A stretch of 11,679 nt of DNA from an uncultured Christensenella sp. GTDB lineage: Bacteria > Bacillota > Clostridia > Christensenellales > Borkfalkiaceae. Both the position numbers and the translations under genes were made by a program. Of this stretch, positions 5,399 through 11,679 are shown in pieces; the first letter of the stretch is position 1, and every line of letters starts with the position of its first letter. The stretch spans positions 43,771 to 55,449 of the forward strand of contig CAJTRW010000003.1 in assembly GCA_910578765.1 (NCBI GenBank). The letters run 5' to 3'. The notes beneath the pieces were generated by a model, which saw only the letters and a list, made by a program, of their open reading frames with translations, did not search any database and was not told the origin of the DNA.

Positions 5399-7027
5399 AT
5401 GGCTAAACAGATTAAATACGGCGACGAAGCCAGAAAGCTGCTTGAAAACGGCGTCAACGTTATTGCGGATACGGTAAAGATCACACTCGGACCCAAAGGC
5501 AGAAACGTAGTTCTGGATAAAAAATTCGGTTCCCCGCTGATAACAAACGACGGCGTAACTATTGCCAAAGAAATAGAGCTTGAAGACCCGTTTGAAAATA
5601 TGGGCGCGCAGCTTGTCAAAGAAGTTTCGACAAAGACAAACGACGTTGCCGGCGACGGTACCACCACCGCCGTTGTTCTTGCACAGGCAATCGTCAAAGA
5701 AGGGCTTAAAAATCTTGCGGCGGGCGCAAACCCTGTCATACTTAAAAAAGGAATTGCAACCGCTGTGGATACGGCTGTCGCGAAGGTTAAATCTATTTCC
5801 AAACCCGTTGAAAACAAGCTTGGTATTCAACAGGTAGCGTCGATTTCAGCCGGTGACGATAAAATAGGCGAGCTTATTGCAAACGCAATGGAAATTGTAG
5901 GCAAAGACGGCGTAATTACGGTTGAAGAAGGCAAAACCATGGCAACCGAGCTCACTACCGTAGAGGGCATGCAGTTTGACAGAGGATATGCTTCCGCTTA
6001 CATGGTCACAAATACGGATAAAATGGAAGCCGTACTCGATAACCCTTATATACTTATTACGGACAAAAAAGTCTCCTCCTTACAGGAAATTCTTCCCGTA
6101 ATCGAACCTATCGCACAGCAAGGCGCCAGACTTCTTATAATTGCAGAGGATGTTGAAGGCGACGCGCTTGCCGCCCTTATAGTCAATAAGCTTAAAGGCG
6201 TTTTGAACTGCGTAGCGGTAAAGGCGCCCGGCTTCGGCGACAGAAGAAAGGCTATGCTCGAAGATATAGCAATACTTACCGGCGGAACGGTTGTATCGAG
6301 CGATTTGGGTTACGAATTTAAAGACGTTACCACCGATATGCTGGGCAGAGCCGCTCAGGTAAAAGTCGACAAGGACAACACAACAATTATTAACGGCGCA
6401 GGCGCAGCAAAAGATATTAAAGCGCGCGTATCTTCCATTAAGGCGCAAATTGCGGAAACCACATCCGATTATGATAAGGAAAAATTACAGGAAAGGCTTG
6501 CAAAGCTTGCCGGCGGAGTTGCGGTAATTAACGTCGGTGCGGCAACCGAAGTTGAAATGAAAGAGAAAAAACTGCGTATAGAGGACGCGCTTGCGGCAAC
6601 CAGAGCGGCTGTCGAAGAAGGCATTGTTCCCGGCGGCGGAGTTGCGCTTCTTTCAACCATTCCCGAACTTGCAAAACTTATAGAAACACTTGAAGGCGAC
6701 GAAAAAACGGGTGCAGCCATTGTCATGAAGGCTATCGAGGAACCCGTTCGCCAAATAGCAAAAAATGCCGGCTTCGACGGATCTGTGGTTGTAAACACAA
6801 TTCTCACGGCAAAGAAACAGAATTACGGCTTCAATGCGCTTAAAAACGAGTATACCGATATGGTTAAAAGCGGTATAATCGATCCCACGAAGGTCTCCCG
6901 TTCCGTCCTGCAGAACGCGGCTTCCGTGGCGGCCACATTGCTTACAACCGAAAGTATCGTGACCGATATCCCCACCCCGCCCGCTGCACCTATGGGCGGA
7001 AACCCCGATATGGGCGGCATGTATTAA
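5399..7027 (+). CDS. groEL: Chaperonin GroEL (60 kDa)
   Basis: A 542-residue ATP-driven chaperonin that forms double seven-membered rings and folds proteins in its cavity with GroES. The equatorial ATP site shows ITLGPKGRNV (28-37), DGVTIAKEIE (51-60) and NDVAGDGTTTA (81-91). The C-terminal equatorial half has GAATEVEMKEKKLRIEDAL, then AAVEEGIVPGGG. The apical substrate-binding domain lies between roughly 190 and 370. The tail is the flexible glycine/methionine-rich type but short (GGNPDMGGMY) and ends in tyrosine rather than a GGM run. The start ATG has AAGGAG (5385-5390) 8 bases upstream. A strong terminator follows 16 bases after the stop. Confidence 0.98.
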   Translation: MAKQIKYGDEARKLLENGVNVIADTVKITLGPKGRNVVLDKKFGSPLITNDGVTIAKEIELEDPFENMGAQLVKEVSTKTNDVAGDGTTTAVVLAQAIVKEGLKNLAAGANPVILKKGIATAVDTAVAKVKSISKPVENKLGIQQVASISAGDDKIGELIANAMEIVGKDGVITVEEGKTMATELTTVEGMQFDRGYASAYMVTNTDKMEAVLDNPYILITDKKVSSLQEILPVIEPIAQQGARLLIIAEDVEGDALAALIVNKLKGVLNCVAVKAPGFGDRRKAMLEDIAILTGGTVVSSDLGYEFKDVTTDMLGRAAQVKVDKDNTTIINGAGAAKDIKARVSSIKAQIAETTSDYDKEKLQERLAKLAGGVAVINVGAATEVEMKEKKLRIEDALAATRAAVEEGIVPGGGVALLSTIPELAKLIETLEGDEKTGAAIVMKAIEEPVRQIAKNAGFDGSVVVNTILTAKKQNYGFNALKNEYTDMVKSGIIDPTKVSRSVLQNAASVAATLLTTESIVTDIPTPPAAPMGGNPDMGGMY

Positions 7028-7043
7028 TTAACCAAATATAGCG

Positions 7044-7078
7044 ATAAGGCTTCCGAATTTTCGGAAGCCTTATATTTT
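7044..7078 (+). terminator. Terminator of the groES-groEL operon
   Basis: A 12-bp perfect stem, AAGGCTTCCGAA (7046-7057) with TTCGGAAGCCTT (7060-7071), can extend by two A-T pairs to 14 bp. It is followed on the plus strand by TATATTTT. On the minus strand no T run follows, so it serves mainly groEL. Confidence 0.85.
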
Positions 7079-7144
7079 AACCGCCTTTTACTAAACTCGA
7101 TATTTTATATCTTTTCTTTTCTAAAAAACAATTTTTAACGGAAT

Positions 7145-7459
7145 TCAGGTAGCCGTCAGGCTCTCATTATAAATTCCTGTATTCCATATTTCTTCAAATT
7201 CTTCTTTGGAAATAATCTTTGCATAGAATCCCTCTCCCCATACCTTTGCGTTCAATTCATCAACTGTTGGGATTGGACACATCTCTATAACCTCACGATA
7301 GGGATCATCATCAAGCTTTACCGTCCTGTCAATGAAGACCTCTATCTCTCTGAGTATAAAGCGGTTATCTTGCAAATTGACTTCATAAAAATATACCAAA
7401 GGCAAATCGTCAGACTCATATTCCATAAACAGCTTTATATACTCGATTTCGCTTTCCAT
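7145..7459 (-). CDS. DUF6881-family small protein, orphan
   Basis: A 104-residue acidic cytosolic protein of unknown function. It matches the DUF6881 pattern as I know it: an N-terminal strand YIKLFMEY, then PLVYFYEVN and REIEVFIDR in the first half, and a C-terminal half with PIPTVDELN (residues 69-77 or so) followed by FYAKIISKEEFEEIW. Members are small single-domain proteins, sometimes seen near polymorphic-toxin loci; no toxin gene is visible here. I use ATG 7459 because homology starts soon after it; GTG 7471 is possible, and neither has a strong ribosome site. It stands alone between the groEL terminator and the ynbB-like gene, with no clear promoter. Codon use differs from its neighbours: lysine is AAG in 4 of 5 codons, no proline is CCG, no alanine is GCG, and glycines are GGA, suggesting separate origin. 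Confidence 0.75.
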   Translation of the reverse strand: MESEIEYIKLFMEYESDDLPLVYFYEVNLQDNRFILREIEVFIDRTVKLDDDPYREVIEMCPIPTVDELNAKVWGEGFYAKIISKEEFEEIWNTGIYNESLTAT

Positions 7460-7550
7460 TGACAAACACACTCTATCAAATTCCGTTTTGTTGGTGCTAT
7501 TAAAACCTATTATTTACGAATACATAGTTCCGAGAATACCGCAAATACGG

Positions 7551-8774
7551 TTAAATTTTGCTTTTTATCTTATTTAAAATTCTTTCCAATGCGTATTTGC
7601 AATGCTCGTACGTTAATCCACCCTGAAAATACGCAATATAGGGCGGTTTGACCGGTCCGTCGGCAGAAAGCTCGATTGAAGCGCCCGAAACGAACGTACC
7701 CGCCGCCATTATTATTTTTTCGTCGTATCCCGGCATATCCCACGGTTCGCATGTAACAAAACCGTCTATCGGCGAAGCATATTGAACTTCCCTGATAAAA
7801 TTTATCATTTTTTCTGCGCTGTCAAATTGAATTGCCCGTGTTATATCGTAAGGCGTTTTATAAAGCGAAGGATAATTTTTGTAGCCCAACGCCGACATTG
7901 CCTGACCTATTAAAAGACTGCCTTTTACCGCCTGCGCAACCGTATGGGCAGCCATGAACAGTCCTTGATAAAAATATTGGTAGCCGCCCGCATACGAACC
8001 GACCTCAAGCCCGATTGAAGGCGCGGTAAGTCTTTTGCCGATTAAATCTATATAATTCCGACTGCCGCAAATGTAACCTCCGCTCGATGCAAGTCCGCCA
8101 CCCGCATTTTTTATAAGAGAACCGACAATAACGTCCGCTCCGCACTGCGTCGGCTCTGTTTTTTCAACAAACTCGCCGTAACAATTATCTACGAAAATAC
8201 AACCGGTAAAGCCGCATTTTCTTATAAAAGAGCAAACCTCTTTTATCTCCGCGCAAGAGAACGCGTCTCTCAACTCATACCCGCGCGAACGTTGAATATA
8301 AACAACTTTGACGCTATCGTCAATTTTTTTACTTATCGAATCAATATCAAACTTTCCGTCAATTAAATCACAACACTCGAAATTTACTCCGAAATCCTTT
8401 AACGACCCGTTATTCTCGCCGTAAATAACCCCTCTGATTGTATCGTAAGGAATTCCGCTGACACAAAGTAAAGTATCGTTCGGGCGCAAAAGTCCGAAAA
8501 GCGCAACCGTCAGAGCATGCGTACCCGAAACTATATGCGGTGACACTATTCCGTCTTCGGCACCGAAAATCTTAGCATAAAGCTTACCCAAGCAATCTCT
8601 ACCATCGTCATCGTAGCCGTAGCCGGTCGTCCCGTTAAAATGACGTTGAGCGACGCGTAAATCGCTAAATGCGTTAAGTATCTTAACTTGATTAAAATAA
8701 GCTATTTCGTCTACCGATTTAAATTTATCTTCAAGCTTCTTTTCGCATTTTTCTATAAAATTCATATTATTCAT
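7551..8774 (-). CDS. ynbB: YnbB-like PLP-dependent enzyme (methionine gamma-lyase/'aluminium resistance' family)
   Basis: A 407-residue fold-type I pyridoxal-phosphate enzyme of the family often labelled cystathionine beta-lyase-like or aluminium-resistance protein. The in-vivo substrate is not established; a C-S lyase acting on sulfur amino acids is usually assumed. SGTHALTVALFG (83-94) forms the phosphate-binding start of the large domain; FVDNCYGEF (194-202) carries the aspartate (D196) that pairs with the PLP nitrogen; VIVGSLIKNAGGG (215-227) holds the Schiff-base lysine, K222. ATG at 8774 is preceded by GGAG 7 bases upstream; it overlaps the 3' end of miaA by eight bases, so translation is probably coupled. 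In Bacillus hfq sits between these two genes; here they touch. It is the last gene of the mutS operon; only a weak hairpin follows. Confidence 0.85.
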   Translation of the reverse strand: MNNMNFIEKCEKKLEDKFKSVDEIAYFNQVKILNAFSDLRVAQRHFNGTTGYGYDDDGRDCLGKLYAKIFGAEDGIVSPHIVSGTHALTVALFGLLRPNDTLLCVSGIPYDTIRGVIYGENNGSLKDFGVNFECCDLIDGKFDIDSISKKIDDSVKVVYIQRSRGYELRDAFSCAEIKEVCSFIRKCGFTGCIFVDNCYGEFVEKTEPTQCGADVIVGSLIKNAGGGLASSGGYICGSRNYIDLIGKRLTAPSIGLEVGSYAGGYQYFYQGLFMAAHTVAQAVKGSLLIGQAMSALGYKNYPSLYKTPYDITRAIQFDSAEKMINFIREVQYASPIDGFVTCEPWDMPGYDEKIIMAAGTFVSGASIELSADGPVKPPYIAYFQGGLTYEHCKYALERILNKIKSKI

Positions 8775-9669
8775 TATATAGCTCCAAAACGGTTTCACAA
8801 TTCGCGTCTTCGGGTTTTAACCAAATTATTCCGTCCAATTTTTTAAAAAAAGTAATTTGCCGTTTTGCATAGTGACGTGTATTTTGCTTAATTATGTCAC
8901 GCATAGTATTTTGATTGTCACCGTTTTTTAAACAAAACAGCACTTCTTTGTATCCTATAGCCTGCATACACTGATTATTTTCGTTTATACCGTCACGCAA
9001 CAAATTTTCAACTTCATCTACAAGACCTTTATCAAACATTAAATCGACCCGTTTGTCTATCATGCCGTAAAGCTGTTCCCTTGGGTAGTCTATTGCAAAC
9101 GCCGAATACGTCCGTTTAAGTTTAAAACCGTCATGTATATCGGATTTTCTTTTACCGCTTATCTCATATATTTCAAGCGCCCTGATTACGCGTTTTGTAT
9201 CGTTAATGTGCAATTTGGCTGCGGTTTCGTTATCGCACTTTTTTAATAAATTATAAAGATACTCTTTCCCTTTTTCATTAAGAATTTCGGCATACTTTTG
9301 TCTGATACCTTCGTCGGCAGGCGTATGACCGTAGCTTAAATCATAAATCAAGGATTTAATATAAAATCCTGTGCCGCCGCAGACAACCGGTATCTTGTTT
9401 TCGGAATCAATTTTGTCTATAACCGCTTCGCTTAATCTAACATAATCGGAAACACTGAAATTTTTATCAGGCGAAACTATATCTATCATGTGGTGCTTAA
9501 CGCCGCGCATTTCCGCAACCGTAGGTTTTGCCGTACCGATATTCAAATTTCTATAAATTAACTGAGAATCGGCCGAAACGACATCCGTATTAAGTTTTAA
9601 AGCGCAGTCAACGGCAAGAGACGTTTTACCCGTACATGTTGCTCCGCAGATTATTAAAAGTTTGTTCAA
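8767..9669 (-). CDS. miaA: tRNA dimethylallyltransferase
   Basis: A 300-residue enzyme that transfers the dimethylallyl group of DMAPP to N6 of adenine 37 in tRNAs reading codons that start with U, the first step toward ms2i6A; the tRNA-Trp in this window is a likely substrate. The P-loop GATCTGKTSL (9-18) is at the N-terminus, followed by SADSQLIYRNLNIGTAKP (32-49), the family's DSxQxY signature, then GGTGFYIKSL, DKRVDLMFDKGLVDEV, QAIGYKEV and near the end the tRNA-contacting RHYAKRQITFFKKL. The start is TTG at 9669, one base after the mutL stop, with AAGGA 9 bases upstream; the P-loop position leaves no room for a later start. It overlaps the ynbB-like gene by eight bases. Confidence 0.96.
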   Translation of the reverse strand: MNKLLIICGATCTGKTSLAVDCALKLNTDVVSADSQLIYRNLNIGTAKPTVAEMRGVKHHMIDIVSPDKNFSVSDYVRLSEAVIDKIDSENKIPVVCGGTGFYIKSLIYDLSYGHTPADEGIRQKYAEILNEKGKEYLYNLLKKCDNETAAKLHINDTKRVIRALEIYEISGKRKSDIHDGFKLKRTYSAFAIDYPREQLYGMIDKRVDLMFDKGLVDEVENLLRDGINENNQCMQAIGYKEVLFCLKNGDNQNTMRDIIKQNTRHYAKRQITFFKKLDGIIWLKPEDANCETVLELYNE

Positions 9670-9670
9670 A

Positions 9671-11539
9671 TTAAACTATCCTTTTAAACATCTTTTCTAT
9701 ATCGTTCTTATTTAAAGCAACACAAACCGGCCGTCCGTGAGGGCATTTAAGACCCGTATCACCGTCCATCAAATTTAAAAGCGAATACACTTCCGCATCT
9801 GTAAGACGCATACCGCCCTTTACGGCATGCTTACATGCTTTTGTTGCTATTTTATCTTTAAGCATACTTTCAAGCTTGATTTCCCTAAGATTTTTAAGAT
9901 CGGATAACAAATCATTGAAAAAATCCTGTAAATTTATGTCCTGCAAATCGGCAGGAACCTCGTCGACCCTATACGAGCCAACCCCGAAAGGTTTCAAATC
10001 AAACCCCATGTTGCGGATAATTTCAATATTGTTTTCGATAAATTCCGATTCCTGCGGGTTTGCCCCGAACAAATAAGGAATAAGCATACTTTGTCTTTCA
10101 ATTTTTCTGCTTTCCATTTTGGCAATAAGTCTGTCGTAAATTATTCTCTCATGCGCGGCATGCTGGTCAATAATGTATGCCGTTTCGCCGTATTCGTAAA
10201 TTAAATACGTATTAAACAAGCTTCCTTTGAAAACACATTCCGCAACTTCTATTTTCTGTTGAACCGAAGCGCTTTTCAAAAGCACCGCCGCAGGCTTGAC
10301 ATAATTGTCGAACCCTTCGGAAACCGATTTGTTTGAAATGGTCATTTTTACGGGCTTATGGTCGTCAAAAATAACCATCTTCTTAAACGGATCGAAAATT
10401 TTCTTATTTTCATCGGTTTCGTTTTTAAGATTTTCATTGACAGCCGTATCGGGTTTTTCAAAAATATCCGAACCGTAAACTTTGTTGGATTGACTGTCCG
10501 AAGTTGACTTTATTTCGGGTATTCTAACGCTGTCGACAATAAATTTAGCGGCACCCGCCGTACCGTCAAGCACCGAAGAAACAACCGAATACACCGCACC
10601 GAAAATTAACCTGTTATCCAAAAATCTGACGTCAAACTTATTAGGATGCACGTTAACGTCCACCATTTCCGTCGGAACAGATATATTGAGAACATAAAAC
10701 GGATACTGCCGTTTCATCGCATAACTTGCATAAGCATTCGAAACCGCAGTGCTTACCGTATTATTGACTATGTATCTGCCGTTTAAAAACAAACTCTGGT
10801 ACGTTTTATTTGATTTAAAATAATTCTGATTGCCGATAAAACCGCTGATTACTATCCCGTCTTTTTCCGCGTTAATTTTGTAACATTCGGAAATTACCTT
10901 TGCGCCGTACACCTGCGCCAGCGCCTCGTCCAATCCTCCGCCAAACGACTGTAAGGTAAGCTTTCCGTCAACATAATAGCAAAAAGAAACATGCGGATTA
11001 CCTAAAATATAGCGCGTAACGAAGTTTGTAATATCACTTTCTTCTTTTTTGTCTGTTTTAAGAAATTTCGCTCTTACCGGTGTATTGTAAAAGAGATTTC
11101 TCACACAAATTTCCGTACCTATTTCAAGCGCCGCCGGAACGACTTGTCCGACTTTTCCGCCCTCGCACGTTACGGAATAAGCGCAATTCCCCGCAGTAAC
11201 GGAAGTAAGCTCGATTTTCGATACCGACGCTATACTGGCAAGCGCCTCCCCGCGAAAGCCCAACGTCATAATATTATTTAAATCGTCTGCACACGAAATT
11301 TTACTTGTCGCGTGCGGGAAAAAAGCCGCGCAAAGGTCGTCACGCTCTATACCGCAACCGTTATCCACAACTTTTATCAGGTTCTTCCCTCCGCCTTCGA
11401 TATAAATATCTATTTGGGTAGCTCCCGCATCAAGACTGTTTTCAATCAATTCTTTTACCGCGGAATAAGGACGGTCAACGACTTCGCCCGCCGCAATACG
11501 ATTATAAACGCTTTTTGTAAGAATGTTTATTTTTTTCAT
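9671..11539 (-). CDS. mutL: DNA mismatch repair protein MutL, endonuclease-type
   Basis: A 622-residue mismatch-repair ATPase that links MutS recognition to strand removal. The N-terminal GHKL ATPase (about 1-330) shows IAAGEVVDRPYSAVKELIEN (15-34), DNGCGI (59-64), HATSKI (76-81), LGFRGEAL (93-100) and RNLFYNTPVRAKFL. A low-complexity linker (about 340-425) precedes the C-terminal dimerisation/nuclease domain with DQHAAHE (458-464), ACKHAVKGG (568-576), CPHGRP (599-604) and a terminal FKR (618-620). These are the metal-binding motifs of nicking MutL proteins from bacteria without MutH. The outer glutamate of the DQHA(x)2E(x)4E motif is aspartate here (D469). ATG at 11539 overlaps the mutS stop by four bases; miaA begins one base after its stop. 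Confidence 0.97.
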   Translation of the reverse strand: MKKINILTKSVYNRIAAGEVVDRPYSAVKELIENSLDAGATQIDIYIEGGGKNLIKVVDNGCGIERDDLCAAFFPHATSKISCADDLNNIMTLGFRGEALASIASVSKIELTSVTAGNCAYSVTCEGGKVGQVVPAALEIGTEICVRNLFYNTPVRAKFLKTDKKEESDITNFVTRYILGNPHVSFCYYVDGKLTLQSFGGGLDEALAQVYGAKVISECYKINAEKDGIVISGFIGNQNYFKSNKTYQSLFLNGRYIVNNTVSTAVSNAYASYAMKRQYPFYVLNISVPTEMVDVNVHPNKFDVRFLDNRLIFGAVYSVVSSVLDGTAGAAKFIVDSVRIPEIKSTSDSQSNKVYGSDIFEKPDTAVNENLKNETDENKKIFDPFKKMVIFDDHKPVKMTISNKSVSEGFDNYVKPAAVLLKSASVQQKIEVAECVFKGSLFNTYLIYEYGETAYIIDQHAAHERIIYDRLIAKMESRKIERQSMLIPYLFGANPQESEFIENNIEIIRNMGFDLKPFGVGSYRVDEVPADLQDINLQDFFNDLLSDLKNLREIKLESMLKDKIATKACKHAVKGGMRLTDAEVYSLLNLMDGDTGLKCPHGRPVCVALNKNDIEKMFKRIV

Positions 11540-11679
11540 GATTTGACCTTTTCGACTAAATCGCCGAGAATCATAAACGCCTGCATGGGCGACAAATTAT
11601 CCATATTTATTTCGCTTAATATTTTTTCCGTTTCGGAAACGGGTTTTATTCCGTCGTCGGCGCCGCCGTCATTTGCGCA
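11536..11679 (-). CDS. mutS: DNA mismatch recognition protein MutS, C-terminus only
   Basis: The final 47 residues of a protein that runs off the right edge. They end in a charged linker and a helix reading MDNLSPMQAFMILGDLVEK, matching the conserved MutS C-terminus (LTPMEAL..LYELK-type) that sits at the end of the protein after the ATPase domain. The stop TGA overlaps the mutL start (ATGA), the coupling seen in many Firmicutes. Identity rests on this tail plus its position before mutL; the ATPase and mismatch-binding domains are outside the window. Confidence 0.88.
   Translation of the reverse strand, partial: CANDGGADDGIKPVSETEKILSEINMDNLSPMQAFMILGDLVEKVKS

Noticed and set aside
7145..7459. 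Toxin-antitoxin or defence system around the DUF6881 gene
   Set aside because: Neighbours on both sides are housekeeping genes with their own signals and no toxin, nuclease or NTPase partner is present.
7525..7555. Hairpin after the ynbB-like gene (ACCG/CGGT)
   Set aside because: Only four base pairs and no T run; not a credible terminator.
1..11679. CRISPR arrays, tandem repeats, riboswitches
   Set aside because: No spaced direct repeats or known riboswitch cores were seen on either strand; leaders before genes are short and simple.

Overview
The window looks like a core chromosomal segment of an anaerobic Firmicute, most likely an uncultured member of the Clostridia. The support is: moderately AT-rich DNA with strong AGGAG-type ribosome binding sites; an occasional TTG or GTG start; the mutS-mutL-miaA-ynbB gene order typical of Firmicutes; a long 'eukaryote-like' adenylosuccinate lyase of the kind found in Clostridia; and factor-independent terminators. 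The phylum-level placement is inference from gene order and protein flavour; species cannot be told.

Layout, left to right. (1) 1-136, minus: N-terminus of a probable biotin-dependent carboxyltransferase, with its own promoter. (2) 245-2461, minus: proC, rnhA and a TVP38/VTT-type membrane protein, ending in a terminator. (3) 2482-2638, plus: a stand-alone tRNA-Trp unit with a near-consensus promoter and a terminator whose stem starts at the base after CCA. (4) 2690-5039, minus: a 5'-truncated dCMP deaminase remnant, a cyclophilin and purB in one tightly spaced run. (5) 5020-7073, plus: groES-groEL with promoter and terminator. (6) 7145-7459, minus: a lone small DUF6881-family gene. (7) 7551-11679, minus: mutS (C-terminus only), mutL, miaA and a ynbB-like PLP enzyme, with overlaps or a 1-nt gap at each junction, clearly one operon.

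Functionally this is housekeeping: proline synthesis, RNA-DNA hybrid removal, purine synthesis, prolyl isomerisation, chaperonin, mismatch repair, tRNA modification and a trans-sulfuration-like PLP enzyme. No stretch above 300 bases lacks a gene; the largest gaps (about 80-150 bases) hold promoters, terminators or nothing visible. I see no CRISPR array, insertion sequence, phage gene or recognisable defence system.

No convincing new multi-gene system is visible. The places most worth a second look are: the dCMP deaminase that loses its first ~30 residues exactly where the groES promoter region begins, with interleaved divergent promoters at the break; the ProC whose substrate loop lacks the usual SPGGTT-type sequence; the palindromic -10 box shared by tRNA-Trp and proC; the orphan DUF6881 gene with different codon use; a GroES with an unusual mobile-loop tripeptide and no CIRCE operator; and the absence of hfq between miaA and ynbB.
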